Origin: Photobacterium sp. OFAV2-7
GTDB taxonomy: Bacteria > Pseudomonadota > Gammaproteobacteria > Enterobacterales > Vibrionaceae
Direction: 5' to 3'
Length of the DNA stretch: 48,000 nt
Assembly (NCBI RefSeq): GCF_022347985.1
Contig: NZ_JAKRFQ010000007.1
Span: forward strand, 1-48,000
Made by a program: the position numbers and the translations under genes
Shown here: piece after piece, positions 26,990 to 37,468 of the stretch
How the letters are laid out: every line of letters begins with the position of its first letter
Position numbering within the stretch: position 1 is the first letter of the stretch
Notes under the pieces: generated by a model
Database searches by the model: none
Told to the model about the DNA's origin: nothing
What the model saw: only the letters and a program-made list of their open reading frames with translations

Positions 26990-28999
26990 GTGAAAAAATG
27001 GATGGGTAAACGTGCCCTGTTGCTGGCCGGGAGTTTGTTGTGCAGCTCCGCACTGGCAAATGACTTTAGTGCCAGCTTCAAAGGAACCGATATTCAGGAA
27101 TTCATTAATATTGTTGGGCGCAATCTGCAGAAAACGATCATTGTTGACCCTGCTGTTCGCGGTCAGGTAAATGTTCGCAGTTATGATTTGCTAAATGACG
27201 AGCAGTATTATCAGTTTTTCCTCAATGTACTGGAAGTCTACGGTTTCGCCGTTGTCGAAATGGATAACGGGGTGCTGAAGGTCATTCGTGACAAGGATGC
27301 GAAGATTTCAGCTATTCCTGTGGTCGGTAGCAAAGATCAGATCAAGGGCGATCAGGTGGTCACTCGCGTCATTGCCGTTCGCAATGTCTCGGTCCGTGAG
27401 CTGTCTCCGCTGCTTCGCCAGCTCAATGACAATGCCGGTGCGGGTAACGTGGTGCACTATGACCCGGCCAACATTATTATGATCACCGGCCGTGCGGCGG
27501 TGGTAAACCGTCTGGCCGAAATCATCGAGCGTGTTGACCGTGCCGGCGACAAAGAGATCGATGTCGTCGAGCTAAACAACGCCTCGGCCGCGGAAATGGT
27601 ACGTATTGTTGATGCGCTCAATAAGTCTGCTGATTCCAAGTCAACACCGCAGTTCCTACAGCCGAAATTGGTCGCCGACGAGCGAACCAATGCGGTATTG
27701 CTATCGGGCGATCCTAAGGTGCGTAATCGCCTCAAACGCCTGATCCGTCAGCTCGACAAGGAAATGGCTACCTCGGGCAATAACCGGGTTGTGTACCTCA
27801 AGTATGCCAATGCCGAAGAAATGGTAGATGTGCTGAAAGGGGTGTCGGACAACCTGCAGGCCGAAAAGCAAGGCGGCAGCAAGAAAACCTCCGGTAGCAA
27901 CGCCGAAGTGATGATCTCGGCCCATGTCGATACCAACTCCCTGATCCTGACAGCGCCGCCAGATATCATGCGCGCACTGGAAAACATCATCGCGCAGCTG
28001 GATATTCGTCGAGCCCAGGTACTGATTGAGGCGATGATCGTTGAGTTGGCCGAAGGTGACGGAGTTAACTTCGGTGTTCAGTGGGGATCATTGGATGGCG
28101 GTGTTATCCAGTTTGGTAACTCCGGTATTCCAATTTCCCAATATGCGATTGGCTTGAAAGAAGCTGAGGATGTACCAGGCTCCACTGTAATTAACTCTGA
28201 CGGTACAACTACAGTTAATGAAGCAACTCAGGGTGATTATAGTACCTTGGGCAGTGTGCTGGGTGGCGTAAATGGTGCTGCCCTGGGTATCGTGATGGGT
28301 GACTGGACTGCGCTGGTGAATGCCGTTGCCTCGGATCGCAACTCAAACATCTTGTCTTCGCCGAGTATAACGGTAATGGATAACGGCGAGGCATCATTTA
28401 TCGTCGGTGAGGAGGTACCGGTCGTGACCGGCTCGACCTCCAGTTCGAATAACGACAACCCGTTCCAGACCGTCGAGCGTAAGGAAGTCGGGATCAAACT
28501 GAATGTGGTGCCGCAGATCAACGAAGGTGACTCTGTCCAGCTGAAAATCGAGCAGGAAGTATCCAATGTCCTTGGTGCTGAAGGGGCGGTCGACGTGCGT
28601 TTCTCCAAGCGCCAGCTAACCACTTCTGTATTGGTACAGGATGGTCAGATGATTGCGTTGGGCGGCCTGATCCAGGAGCAGGTGGACGAAAGCGAACAGA
28701 AAATTCCAATCTTGGGCGACATCCCTATTCTCGGTCACCTGTTTAAGTCGACCAATACCACCAAGGCCAAAACCAACCTGATGGTATTTATCAAGCCGAC
28801 TATTATTCGCGATGGTGTTACCGCAGACGGTATTACCCAGCGCAAATACAATTACATCCGTGCCGAGCAGCTCTACCGTGCTGATAAAGGTCTGCGCCTG
28901 ATGCCTGATACCCAGACGCCGGTATTGCCGAAGTACGGTGAAGATATTTCGCTGCCGCCGGAAGTGCGTGCCTTCGTTGCCCAGTTGGAGACGAAGTAA
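26990..28999 (+). CDS. gspD: Type II secretion outer membrane secretin GspD
   Basis: Multimeric outer membrane channel for folded exoproteins. 669 residues: signal peptide ending ...SALA, N0 domain ([15 protein letters not shown]), N1-N3 repeats to about 350, then the secretin core with gate segment EEVPVVTGS and the conserved [17 protein letters not shown] at 26990 is chosen because AGGAG lies exactly six bases ahead and the residues after it form the signal peptide; the frame stays open to 26948. The stop overlaps gspE by one base (TAATG). Confidence 0.96.
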   Translation: MKKWMGKRALLLAGSLLCSSALANDFSASFKGTDIQEFINIVGRNLQKTIIVDPAVRGQVNVRSYDLLNDEQYYQFFLNVLEVYGFAVVEMDNGVLKVIRDKDAKISAIPVVGSKDQIKGDQVVTRVIAVRNVSVRELSPLLRQLNDNAGAGNVVHYDPANIIMITGRAAVVNRLAEIIERVDRAGDKEIDVVELNNASAAEMVRIVDALNKSADSKSTPQFLQPKLVADERTNAVLLSGDPKVRNRLKRLIRQLDKEMATSGNNRVVYLKYANAEEMVDVLKGVSDNLQAEKQGGSKKTSGSNAEVMISAHVDTNSLILTAPPDIMRALENIIAQLDIRRAQVLIEAMIVELAEGDGVNFGVQWGSLDGGVIQFGNSGIPISQYAIGLKEAEDVPGSTVINSDGTTTVNEATQGDYSTLGSVLGGVNGAALGIVMGDWTALVNAVASDRNSNILSSPSITVMDNGEASFIVGEEVPVVTGSTSSSNNDNPFQTVERKEVGIKLNVVPQINEGDSVQLKIEQEVSNVLGAEGAVDVRFSKRQLTTSVLVQDGQMIALGGLIQEQVDESEQKIPILGDIPILGHLFKSTNTTKAKTNLMVFIKPTIIRDGVTADGITQRKYNYIRAEQLYRADKGLRLMPDTQTPVLPKYGEDISLPPEVRAFVAQLETK

Positions 29000-30501
29000 T
29001 GGATGCCGATAATCCGGTGACGGCACTTCAGCCTTTATTCCGGTTGCCATTTTCCTTTGCCAAGCGCCACCGGGTGGTGCTGGAGTCAGACGAGCAGGGT
29101 TGGGTTCTGTTCTATAGTGGCCAACTGACAGCACCTGTGCTGGCGGAAGTTCGCCGGGTTGCCGGTGGGGCGTTCATTCCGCAAGCGCTCAGCGACAAAG
29201 AGTTCGAGCTTAAGCTGACGGATGCCTATCAGCGCGACTCGTCGGAAGCCCGTCAGCTGATGGAGGATCTGGGCTCTGACAGTGATGACTTCTTCTCGCT
29301 GGCTGAAGAGCTGCCGGAGACCGAAGACTTGCTGGAGTCCGAAGATGATGCCCCGATCATCAAGTTGATCAATGCGATGCTGGCAGAGGCTATCAAAGAA
29401 GCGGCGTCGGATATTCATATCGAGACCTTTGAGAAAGTGCTGTCTATTCGCTTTCGGGTTGACGGCGTGTTACGCGAAGTACTGCAGCCGAGCCGTAAGT
29501 TGGCCCCGTTGTTGGTCTCGCGGATCAAGGTCATGGCTAGGCTCGATATTGCCGAGAAACGGGTCCCGCAGGATGGCCGTATCTCGTTGCGTATCGGTGG
29601 CCGGGCCGTCGATGTACGTGTTTCGACAATGCCGTCGTCACACGGTGAGCGGGTGGTGTTGCGTCTGCTTGACAAGAATGCAACCCGACTAGATCTGCAT
29701 AGCTTGGGAATGACACCTGGCAACCATAAAAATTTCCAGCATATTATTCAGCGTCCGCACGGGATCATTTTGGTTACCGGGCCGACAGGTTCGGGTAAGT
29801 CGACCACCCTGTATGCGGGTCTGCAGGAGCTGAACGGCCAGGAGCGTAATATCCTGACTGTCGAAGATCCGATTGAATTTGATATTGACGGTATCGGCCA
29901 GACCCAGGTTAACGCCAAGGTGGATATGACCTTTGCCCGTGGCCTGAGAGCGATTTTGCGTCAGGACCCGGATGTCGTCATGGTCGGGGAAATCCGAGAC
30001 CTGGAAACGGCCTCGATTGCCGTGCAGGCCTCGCTGACCGGTCACATGGTGCTATCTACCCTGCACACCAATACCGCTGTTGGTGCCATCACCCGTTTGC
30101 GGGACATGGGGATTGAGCCGTTTTTGGTGTCGTCTTCCCTGTTGGGTGTACTGGCCCAGCGTCTGGTGCGGACACTGTGTAAAAGCTGCCGTGAGCCTTA
30201 TGAAGCGGATGCCGAGCAGAAGAAGCTGTTTGGTCTGTCCGAGTTTGAACCACTGACACTATACCGTGCCGTGGGCTGTGAAACCTGTAATAACAAGGGG
30301 TACCGGGGACGAACCGGTATTCATGAGCTGTTGTTGATTGATGACAACGTGCAGGAGCTGATCCATGCCGAAGTCGGTGAGCTGGCGATTGAAAAAGCCA
30401 TTCGGGCACATACGCCTAGTATTCGTGATGACGGTCTGGCAAAAGTGAAGGCAGGTGTCACCACCCTTGAAGAAGTGATGCGAGTCACCAGGGAGGGGTA
30501 A
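28999..30501 (+). CDS. gspE: Type II secretion ATPase GspE
   Basis: Cytoplasmic hexameric ATPase that powers pseudopilus assembly. 500 residues. N-terminal GspL-binding domains come first, then Walker [10 protein letters not shown] near residue 262, an Asp box ([10 protein letters not shown]), Walker B ([13 protein letters not shown]) and the His box ([11 protein letters not shown]). Four cysteines, CKSC and CETC, form the zinc-binding module typical of GspE. ATG overlaps the gspD stop. Confidence 0.97.
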   Translation: MDADNPVTALQPLFRLPFSFAKRHRVVLESDEQGWVLFYSGQLTAPVLAEVRRVAGGAFIPQALSDKEFELKLTDAYQRDSSEARQLMEDLGSDSDDFFSLAEELPETEDLLESEDDAPIIKLINAMLAEAIKEAASDIHIETFEKVLSIRFRVDGVLREVLQPSRKLAPLLVSRIKVMARLDIAEKRVPQDGRISLRIGGRAVDVRVSTMPSSHGERVVLRLLDKNATRLDLHSLGMTPGNHKNFQHIIQRPHGIILVTGPTGSGKSTTLYAGLQELNGQERNILTVEDPIEFDIDGIGQTQVNAKVDMTFARGLRAILRQDPDVVMVGEIRDLETASIAVQASLTGHMVLSTLHTNTAVGAITRLRDMGIEPFLVSSSLLGVLAQRLVRTLCKSCREPYEADAEQKKLFGLSEFEPLTLYRAVGCETCNNKGYRGRTGIHELLLIDDNVQELIHAEVGELAIEKAIRAHTPSIRDDGLAKVKAGVTTLEEVMRVTREG

Positions 30502-30504
30502 CAG

Positions 30505-31725
30505 ATGGCTGCGTTTGAATACAAGGCGCTTGATAGTAAGGGACGGCAGAAAAAAGGCGTACTGGAGGGTGATACAGCCCGGCAGATACGCCAGCAACTG
30601 CGGGAGCAGGGGCTGATCCCGATTGATGTCGTCCAGGCCCATGAGCGGGAGAAGAAGAAAGCCAGTGGTGGCTTCCAGTTACGCCGTGGGATCAGTACTA
30701 CCGAGTTGTCGCTGATCACCCGCCAACTGGCAACCTTGGTGCAGGCCTCGATGCCGCTGGAAGAATGCCTCAAGGCGGTTGCCGAACAGAGTGAAAAGCC
30801 ACGGCTGAAGAATATGCTGCTGGCGGTTCGCTCACGGGTTGTAGAGGGTTATACCCTGTCAGATAGCATGGCTGAGTATCCCCATATCTTTGATCAGCTG
30901 TTTCGCGCTATGGTGGCTGCCGGTGAGAAATCCGGCCATCTTGATACGGTATTGAACCGCCTGGCGGACTATACCGAAAACCGCCAGCAGATGCGGAGCA
31001 AGCTGCAGCAGGCAATGATTTACCCGACCATGCTTACCTTGGTCGCGGTAAGTGTTGTGGCCTTCTTGCTGGCAACCGTGGTACCCAAGATTGTCGATCA
31101 GTTTGTCCAGATGGGTCAGCAGCTACCGACCATTACCGAGGTGCTGCTGGCGGCCAGTAATTTCGTTCAGAACTGGGGAGTGGTTGTCCTAATCGCGATT
31201 GTCAGCATGGTTATGCTGCTCAAGGCGGCACTGAGGAAACCGGACTTTCGCTTGCGATGGGACCGCTGGGTCATGGGACTGCCTGTGATCGGCAAGGTTG
31301 CCCGCGGCCTGAATACCTCGCGTTTTGCCCGTACCCTGTCAATTTGTACATCCAGTGCGATTCCGCTGCTTGACGGCATGAAGGTCGCCTCGGATGTGAT
31401 GACCAATACCTGGGTCAATAAGCAGGTGCTTGAAGCGGCCGATAAGGTTCGCGAAGGTGCAAGCCTACGTGTTTCCCTCGAACAAACCAAGCTCTTTCCG
31501 CCAATGATGCTGCATATGATCGCCAGTGGCGAGCGCAGTGGTGAGCTAGAGCAAATGCTAACCCGGGCTGCCGACAACCAGGATCGTGACTTTGAGTCTC
31601 TGGTGAATATGGCTCTGGGTATTTTTGAACCCTTACTAATCGTCGCCATGGCCGGCATCGTGATGTTTATCGTGATTGCCACCCTGATGCCGATTATTGC
31701 TTTGAACAACATGGTTGGCATGTAG
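30505..31725 (+). CDS. gspF: Type II secretion platform protein GspF
   Basis: Polytopic inner membrane protein at the base of the pseudopilus. 406 residues with two T2SSF domains (about 70-195 and 275-395) and three membrane helices near 170-190, 220-240 and 375-400. It starts three bases after the gspE stop. The N-terminus MAAFEYKALDSKG is highly conserved. Confidence 0.97.
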   Translation: MAAFEYKALDSKGRQKKGVLEGDTARQIRQQLREQGLIPIDVVQAHEREKKKASGGFQLRRGISTTELSLITRQLATLVQASMPLEECLKAVAEQSEKPRLKNMLLAVRSRVVEGYTLSDSMAEYPHIFDQLFRAMVAAGEKSGHLDTVLNRLADYTENRQQMRSKLQQAMIYPTMLTLVAVSVVAFLLATVVPKIVDQFVQMGQQLPTITEVLLAASNFVQNWGVVVLIAIVSMVMLLKAALRKPDFRLRWDRWVMGLPVIGKVARGLNTSRFARTLSICTSSAIPLLDGMKVASDVMTNTWVNKQVLEAADKVREGASLRVSLEQTKLFPPMMLHMIASGERSGELEQMLTRAADNQDRDFESLVNMALGIFEPLLIVAMAGIVMFIVIATLMPIIALNNMVGM

Positions 31726-31749
31726 TTTTTTTCTTTGGAGGTCTTTTCA

Positions 31750-32184
31750 ATGCAACGCAAACAACGCGGCTTTACGCTGCTGGAAGTGATGGTAGTTATT
31801 GTTATCTTGGGTGTGCTAGCCAGTTTGGTTGTTCCGAATCTGTTAGGTAACAAAGAGAAAGCCGATCAGCAGAAAGTGGTTACTGACATTAGTGCACTGG
31901 AGCAGGCGCTGGATATGTACAAGCTGGACAACAGTGTCTACCCGAATACCGATCAGGGGTTGGATGCTTTGGTGACCAAGCCGTCATCAAGCCCGGAACC
32001 TCGTAACTATCGTGACGGTGGTTATATCAAACGTCTGCCAAAAGACCCATGGGGCAATGACTATAACTACGTGATGCCGGGGGAAAATGGTGCTGTGGAT
32101 ATCTTCAGCCTGGGTGCTGACGGTCAGGACGGTGGCGAAGGCGTGAATACCGATATCGGTAACTGGAACATGCTGGACTTCTAA
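31750..32184 (+). CDS. gspG: Major pseudopilin GspG
   Basis: Main subunit of the pseudopilus. 144 residues. The prepilin leader MQRKQRG is cut before Phe, giving N-methyl-Phe and the helix FTLLEVMVVIVILGVLA with Glu at +5. The C-terminal loop DIFSLGADGQDGGEG carries the Asp residues of the calcium site. ATG at 31750 has GGAGG eight bases ahead; a TTG at 31735 in frame is part of that region and not likely used. Processing needs a prepilin peptidase, not in this window. Confidence 0.97.
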   Translation: MQRKQRGFTLLEVMVVIVILGVLASLVVPNLLGNKEKADQQKVVTDISALEQALDMYKLDNSVYPNTDQGLDALVTKPSSSPEPRNYRDGGYIKRLPKDPWGNDYNYVMPGENGAVDIFSLGADGQDGGEGVNTDIGNWNMLDF

Positions 32185-32211
32185 GCGCTGATCGACTCAG
32201 AGACGAATTGA

Positions 32212-32802
32212 ATGAAGAAACGTGCAGCAGGTTTTACCTTAATTGAAATTCTACTGGTGCTGGTATTGCTTGCAACCAGTGCGGTGGCGGTGATCGTTAC
32301 ATTGCCGGAGAGTCAGGAAGACAAGGTAAAAGAAGAGGCTGCACGTTTTCATCATTTGATTCAGCTATTGGGCGAGGATGCCCTGCTTAACGGCATCGAC
32401 TATGGCGTCCGGATCGAGCGAAATCGTTATCAGTTTCTTCAGCTAACCAGTCAAGACTGGCAACCTATACAGGAGTCTCGCTTTTTCACTGAGGTTGAAA
32501 TGGACGAGGACATTAAGCTGATAGTCGAAATCGGCGGCTATTCTTGGCAGGACAAGGATCGCTTGTTCAAACCGGGTTCGCTGTTCGACGAAGACTTGTT
32601 TGCTGAGCAAACTGACAAGAAGAAAATTAAGCCGCCGCAAGTGGTTGTGATGGCCAGCGGTGAATACACCCCTTTTAGCCTTGAGTTCGAGGTCGACGGG
32701 GAAAATCAGTTCTGGCGGGTTCAGGCTGACGAGCTGGGGCAGCTGTTTTTGCTGGCTCCAGGGGAAACAGTCGAAAGCCAGACAGAAAGGACGACGCGAT
32801 GA
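32212..32802 (+). CDS. gspH: Minor pseudopilin GspH
   Basis: 196 residues. Short basic leader MKKRAAG before the cut site, then FTLIEILLVLVLLATSA with Glu at +5, and a globular beta-rich periplasmic domain. The last four bases overlap the gspI start (ATGA). Confidence 0.93.
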   Translation: MKKRAAGFTLIEILLVLVLLATSAVAVIVTLPESQEDKVKEEAARFHHLIQLLGEDALLNGIDYGVRIERNRYQFLQLTSQDWQPIQESRFFTEVEMDEDIKLIVEIGGYSWQDKDRLFKPGSLFDEDLFAEQTDKKKIKPPQVVVMASGEYTPFSLEFEVDGENQFWRVQADELGQLFLLAPGETVESQTERTTR

Positions 32803-33161
32803 AAAAGGGAAATCGCGGCATGACCTTGCTTGAAGTCCTGGTCGCACTGGCCGTATTTGCTACAGCGGCACTCAGTGTGATGAAGGCTGTCAGCCAGCAT
32901 CTCAATACATTGGGTTATTTGGAAGAGAAAACCTTTGCTGCCATGGTGGCAGATAACGAGCTGACGAAAATGCGTCTGTCCGGCCAGATCCCGACAACAG
33001 AAAAAAAGGGCAAATCAGAGCTGGCCGGGCGCGAGTGGTACTGGTCAATCAAAAGCACCAAGACGGCCGATGGCTTTCTGCGGGCATTGGATGTAACAGT
33101 TGCCACCGATCAGGCAAGAAAACAGTCGGTTGTGACGCTGAGAACTTATGTTGAAAATTAA
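32799..33161 (+). CDS. gspI: Minor pseudopilin GspI
   Basis: 120 residues. Leader MKKGNRG, then MTLLEVLVALAVFATAALS with Glu at +5. GspI forms the core of the tip complex with GspJ and GspK. It overlaps gspH by four bases. Confidence 0.94.
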   Translation: MKKGNRGMTLLEVLVALAVFATAALSVMKAVSQHLNTLGYLEEKTFAAMVADNELTKMRLSGQIPTTEKKGKSELAGREWYWSIKSTKTADGFLRALDVTVATDQARKQSVVTLRTYVEN

Positions 33162-33189
33162 CCGACACAATCTATCGACGAAGACGAAA

Positions 33190-33819
33190 ATGATGCGACA
33201 GCAAGGTTTTACGTTGCTGGAGGTACTAGTTGCTATTGCCGTCTTTGCGATGTTGAGCCTTTCGGCCTATCAGGTCATGAGCGGGGTTCAGACCAGTGAC
33301 CAACAGTCCCGGGAGCACAATGCCCGATTGCAGGAAATTCAGCGTGCCATGGTCATGATGGATAATGACTTTCGTCAGGTTGTTGCCAGAAAAACGCGAA
33401 ACCAGGGGGAGAAGGCCAGCGACAAGCTGCTGCTTACTGGCGAGTACCTGCTTGACTCGTCGAGTCACGGCATCATGTTCACCCGCACTGGTTGGCAAAA
33501 CCCTCAGCAGATGTTTCCCCGGGGAGAGAATGTCCGGGTTGGGTACCGCATTATCGAAGATACCCTTGAGCGGGTATGGTTTCGCTACCCGGATACCGTG
33601 GTCGGTAGCGAGCCGCTGACTCGTCAGGTACTGGCGGGCGTGACCAAGCTGTCTTTTCGCTTCTACAGTAATAAAAAGTGGCAGGAGGCATGGAGCGAGG
33701 GCGGAGCCCTGCCTGAAGGCATTATGGTGCAGATGACACTGGAAGACTTTGGCGAGATTGAACGGGTCTATATGCTACCGATCTCTGCACTGAGTGCTGA
33801 CGATAAGGAGAGCAGTTGA
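33190..33819 (+). CDS. gspJ: Minor pseudopilin GspJ
   Basis: 209 residues with the leader MMRQQG and helix FTLLEVLVAIAVFAMLS. A start at 33148 is also open and would give a 20-residue leader overlapping gspI; I favour 33190 because pseudopilin leaders are normally short, although its ribosome-binding site is weak. It binds GspI and GspK in the tip complex and overlaps gspK by four bases. Confidence 0.92.
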   Translation: MMRQQGFTLLEVLVAIAVFAMLSLSAYQVMSGVQTSDQQSREHNARLQEIQRAMVMMDNDFRQVVARKTRNQGEKASDKLLLTGEYLLDSSSHGIMFTRTGWQNPQQMFPRGENVRVGYRIIEDTLERVWFRYPDTVVGSEPLTRQVLAGVTKLSFRFYSNKKWQEAWSEGGALPEGIMVQMTLEDFGEIERVYMLPISALSADDKESS

Positions 33820-34826
33820 TGAGACAGCAAAAAGGGGTTGCTCTGATTGTTGTGCTGATGCTGCTGGCCCTGATGACCTTGCTGGCAGCCCAGATGAGCG
33901 AGCGGTTGCAGCTTAATTTCTACCGGGTAGAAAACCAGGTGCAGAACCAGCAGGCCTATTGGTATGCGCTGGGTATGGAAGAGCTTGGCAAGGTCGCCAT
34001 TCAGCAGGGGATTGATGATAGCGATACGGTGAACCTCAGTCAGGCCTGGGCCACGCAGGGCCAGCGCTACCCGCTTGATGGTGGTGAGGCGATCGGTGAT
34101 ATCGTCGACAGGCAGGCTTGTTTTAATCTCAATGCCTTGTCCGGGCTGCCGCTGGAGGCGGATCGCACCAAGAAGCCATTTTTGGTTCGAGTCCTGCAGT
34201 CTGTCTTGGAAGAGGCGGGTGTCGAAAACTATGACGCCGAAGTGATTGCAGATTCGAGTTGGGAATTTGTCGATCCGGCCGAGGCGATTAATTCAGCCTT
34301 TGGGGCTGGTGACAGTACCTATGAAGGCTTTCAGCCACCGTATTTGCCGCCTAGCGATTTTATGGCCGACGTTAGCGAGTTTCGGGCCGTTAACGGCGTG
34401 AGTGCTCAGATATATCGCAAAGTGAAACCGCTGTTGTGTGCCATTCCAACAACCGACATGAAGCTTAATGTCAATACTCTTTATGAGCACCAGGCTGCCT
34501 TGCTGGTAGGTTTGTTTGCACCGGAGCTGTCTTTATCGGATGCCCAGAAACTGATCGCCGATCGCCCTTATGATGGCTGGCAGAAGCCCGATGATTTTAT
34601 GGCCGAGGCCACGATTGCCCGCCTGGGAGACGAGGTGAAAAAACAAGCCAAAGAATATTTGGCCGTGAGCAGCGATTATTTTCAATTGGATACAGAAATT
34701 CTGGTCGATAGATCCAGGGTTAGATTAGTGGCCTTGCTTAAACGTGACGGTCAAGAAAAGGTGACTGTAATACGTCGCCGTTATGGAGGAATCAGTGAGC
34801 GAATTTCTGACGATAAGGCTAAGTAG
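33816..34826 (+). CDS. gspK: Minor pseudopilin GspK
   Basis: 336 residues, the largest pseudopilin and proposed tip of the pseudopilus. Leader MMRQQKG, then VALIVVLMLLALMTLLAAQ with Val in place of Glu at +5, the normal exception in GspK. Two Cys residues (about 106 and 209) and an inserted alpha domain follow. It overlaps gspJ (4 bases) and gspL (32 bases). Confidence 0.94.
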   Translation: MMRQQKGVALIVVLMLLALMTLLAAQMSERLQLNFYRVENQVQNQQAYWYALGMEELGKVAIQQGIDDSDTVNLSQAWATQGQRYPLDGGEAIGDIVDRQACFNLNALSGLPLEADRTKKPFLVRVLQSVLEEAGVENYDAEVIADSSWEFVDPAEAINSAFGAGDSTYEGFQPPYLPPSDFMADVSEFRAVNGVSAQIYRKVKPLLCAIPTTDMKLNVNTLYEHQAALLVGLFAPELSLSDAQKLIADRPYDGWQKPDDFMAEATIARLGDEVKKQAKEYLAVSSDYFQLDTEILVDRSRVRLVALLKRDGQEKVTVIRRRYGGISERISDDKAK

Positions 34827-36078
34827 CCGGCCTGAACAGCCGGTGCAATGGCTGGTCTGGTCGCCACAGCAGAAAGAAGTGATTGCATCCGGTCAGCTGG
34901 CTGATCTCGGGCAGTTAAACGAACTGACTGAATATGCTGCCCAGCGCCAGGTCTTTGCACTGATCCCGGCTGGAGATGTGCTGTTGACCGAAGTGGCAAT
35001 CCCTACCGGAAGTGGGCGGCAGCTAGCCTCTGTACTGCCATACCTGCTGGAAGAAGAGTTGGCCCAGGATGTCGACGCATTGCATGTTCACCTGCTTAAA
35101 CGCGAAGGTGATACTGCCCATGTTGCGGTGGTTGAGCACCGTAAGGTTCAGGCGTGGCTAAGCGCCTTGGATGACGCTGGCATAGAAGTGAAAAAGCTGC
35201 TGCCTGATTGCCTGTGCCTGCCGCTGTTTAGTGACAGCTACAGTGCTGCCGAGCTGGAAGGCCAGTGGTTGATCCGCCAGGCGGAAACCTTGGGAGTATG
35301 TGCCGAGGCTTCGTGGCTCGATGCTTGGCTGCTTGCTCAGAAAATGCCGATTACAGCGACTGACTCGATTGGTGATGATAGTGAGTCCCCAACCGCTGAA
35401 GGTGCTGTTGCCGGGCAGGATGCAGACACAGTGCAGCCATTGCTTATTCGTCACTATACACCGGCACCGGCAAAGGTGTCGGGCAAATGGCAGGCGGAAA
35501 CGCCAGAGCTGGTGATGCAGTTGTTGGCATTGGGCGCAGAAGCGAGCAAGGTTAATTTGCTCTCTGGTGCATACAAACAGCAACCGGCATGGCGAAAGTA
35601 TCTCAAGCCATGGCGTAAAGTCGCGATTGCTGCAGGCTTGGTCTTAGTGGCCCTTGTTGGTGAACATATCGTTTCGGTCCAGCGGATGGAAGCCCAGGCT
35701 GCTGTCTATAAGGCAGAAAGTGAGCGTATTTTCCGCCAGGTATTGCCTCAGTATAAACGCATACCGTCTCAGAGTTACCTCAAGCGGCAGATGAACAGTG
35801 AACTGGCTCGTCTGGGAGGAGCTGGCAGCGAAGACGGACTGCTGCGTTGGTTGGCTCAGCTCAAGCCGGCACTAAGTAAAATTCCTCAGTTGAGTGTTCA
35901 AAATTTGAAATATGATCAGAACCGTGCCGAATTGCGCTTTCAGGCAAGTTCAGCAGAGTTCCAGCATTTTGAGCAGTTGCGTACGCTACTGGCTGAACAG
36001 TTCGAGGTGCAACAAGGCCAGCTTAACAAGGAAGGCAATCAGGTGACCGGTTCGGTGGTACTAAGGAGAAAATCATGA
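34795..36078 (+). CDS. gspL: Type II secretion protein GspL
   Basis: 427 residues. A cytoplasmic actin-like domain that recruits GspE fills about 1-255, with one membrane helix at about 276-292 (VAIAAGLVLVALVGEHIV) and a ferredoxin-like periplasmic domain. The start is GTG at 34795, with GGAGG at 34785-34789; it lies within the end of gspK. An ATG at 34783 in the same frame is part of the ribosome-binding site. Confidence 0.94.
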   Translation: MSEFLTIRLSSRPEQPVQWLVWSPQQKEVIASGQLADLGQLNELTEYAAQRQVFALIPAGDVLLTEVAIPTGSGRQLASVLPYLLEEELAQDVDALHVHLLKREGDTAHVAVVEHRKVQAWLSALDDAGIEVKKLLPDCLCLPLFSDSYSAAELEGQWLIRQAETLGVCAEASWLDAWLLAQKMPITATDSIGDDSESPTAEGAVAGQDADTVQPLLIRHYTPAPAKVSGKWQAETPELVMQLLALGAEASKVNLLSGAYKQQPAWRKYLKPWRKVAIAAGLVLVALVGEHIVSVQRMEAQAAVYKAESERIFRQVLPQYKRIPSQSYLKRQMNSELARLGGAGSEDGLLRWLAQLKPALSKIPQLSVQNLKYDQNRAELRFQASSAEFQHFEQLRTLLAEQFEVQQGQLNKEGNQVTGSVVLRRKS

Positions 36079-36551
36079 ATGCATGGTGGAAGGCCTTAAG
36101 TGCCCGAGAACAGCGTTTGGTGCTCGGTGGTGGCGGGGCCTTGATTATTGCAGTGCTCTACTGGGGCCTGTGGCAGCCATTGGCCAACCGTGCCGAGATG
36201 GCCGAGCGACGGTTGCAGACCGAACGTCAGCTGCTGAGCTGGGTGTCGACGAAAGCTGATGAGATCACAACGCTTCGTGGCCAGTCGGGCTCTACGGGGG
36301 CGATCAGCAATAAAGGGCTTAACCAGGTGGTTAATGAAACTACACGTCGATTTCGAATCGAACTTATTCGAATGCAGCCCCGAAGCGAAGCCGTTCAGGT
36401 GTGGGTTAAGCCGTTGCCGTTTAATACATTGGTTAACTGGCTGGCTTTTCTCAAGGAAGAACATGGGATTGATGCCCAGTTCCTGGACGTATCAAAAGCA
36501 GATAGCGCCGGTATGGTAGAAGTGGGTCGTTTACAGCTGGGCCGAGGATAG
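36075..36551 (+). CDS. gspM: Type II secretion protein GspM
   Basis: 158 residues. One membrane helix near 17-34 (LVLGGGGALIIAVLYWGLW) and a periplasmic ferredoxin-like domain that pairs with GspL. The ATG overlaps the gspL stop by four bases. Confidence 0.94.
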   Translation: MNAWWKALSAREQRLVLGGGGALIIAVLYWGLWQPLANRAEMAERRLQTERQLLSWVSTKADEITTLRGQSGSTGAISNKGLNQVVNETTRRFRIELIRMQPRSEAVQVWVKPLPFNTLVNWLAFLKEEHGIDAQFLDVSKADSAGMVEVGRLQLGRG

Positions 36552-36553
36552 TA

Positions 36554-37312
36554 GTGAAGTATAAGTTAGGGTTAGGTGTCACCTTTGGCGCCGTGTTAAT
36601 GACGAGCCTGGTTGCTCATGTGCCTGCCAGTTGGGTCTGGCAGCAGGTTCCGCCAGTCAGAGGCCTGAATATATCAGGTCTTAGCGGAACACCATGGCAG
36701 GGAATGGCATCACAGGTTCAGTGGCAGGGAAAAAATTATGGCCGCTTGCAGTGGGATATGGCTTCGCTGTCGCTGCTGTCAGGAAAAGCTGTTTTCAATG
36801 TCCGCTTTGGTCAGGGAAGTGACATGAACATTAATGGCCGTGGTATTGTCGGCTATAGTACCAGCGGACCATTTGCAGAAAATTTGTTGGTATCCATGCC
36901 TGCCCAGCAGGTCATGAAGTTTGCCCGGGTACCGCTTCCTGTTACCGTTGCAGGTAATCTGGAGCTGACATTGCGGGATTATCAGTATCAGGCACCTTAC
37001 TGTTCTGTTTTGAAAGGCTCACTGGCTTGGACGGCTGGTAATGTCAGTTCACCGATGGGAGGCCTCAATCCTGGTCCGGTGATAGCTGATCTCAACTGTG
37101 AGCAAGGCAAGGTTGCAGCTGATTTAGCTCAGTCATCGGCCGATGTATCGAGTGAATGGCAGGCTGTGTTGGCAACCGATCACCGTTATACCTTGAGCGG
37201 TTGGTTTAAACCTGGAGCCGAATTTCCCGCTCAGCTTAGCCAGCAGCTTAAATGGTTGGGTAACCCGGATCCTAAGGGCCGCTACAAAATTAGCTATAAT
37301 GGACGCCTTTAA
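36554..37312 (+). CDS. gspN: Type II secretion protein GspN
   Basis: 252 residues, start GTG, two bases after gspM. One N-terminal membrane helix and a beta-rich periplasmic domain distantly like AsmA. GspN is present in only some type II systems and its role is unclear. Last gene of the operon; a small hairpin at 37316-37334 (GTTGAGT/ACTCAAC) without T-run follows. Confidence 0.9.
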   Translation: MKYKLGLGVTFGAVLMTSLVAHVPASWVWQQVPPVRGLNISGLSGTPWQGMASQVQWQGKNYGRLQWDMASLSLLSGKAVFNVRFGQGSDMNINGRGIVGYSTSGPFAENLLVSMPAQQVMKFARVPLPVTVAGNLELTLRDYQYQAPYCSVLKGSLAWTAGNVSSPMGGLNPGPVIADLNCEQGKVAADLAQSSADVSSEWQAVLATDHRYTLSGWFKPGAEFPAQLSQQLKWLGNPDPKGRYKISYNGRL

Positions 37313-37468
37313 TAGTTGAGTAATTCACTCAACTTAACGCTTTCCCTAAAATTTACTTTATTTCGCCTGGCTATTGCCCTTAAATAGCTAATACCCTGTG
37401 GCAGATGATCCGCTTGCACAAGCTTGCTATCAGCCAGTAGGGCTAAGATGATGATACAGGACACTGGC

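Noticed and set aside
33816-34826. Val in place of Glu at +5 in GspK as a defect
   Set aside because: This is the regular state of GspK pseudopilins.
26052-37312. Incomplete type II secretion operon because no prepilin peptidase (gspO) is present
   Set aside because: In vibrios the shared peptidase PilD is encoded with the type IV pilus genes elsewhere, so its absence here is expected.
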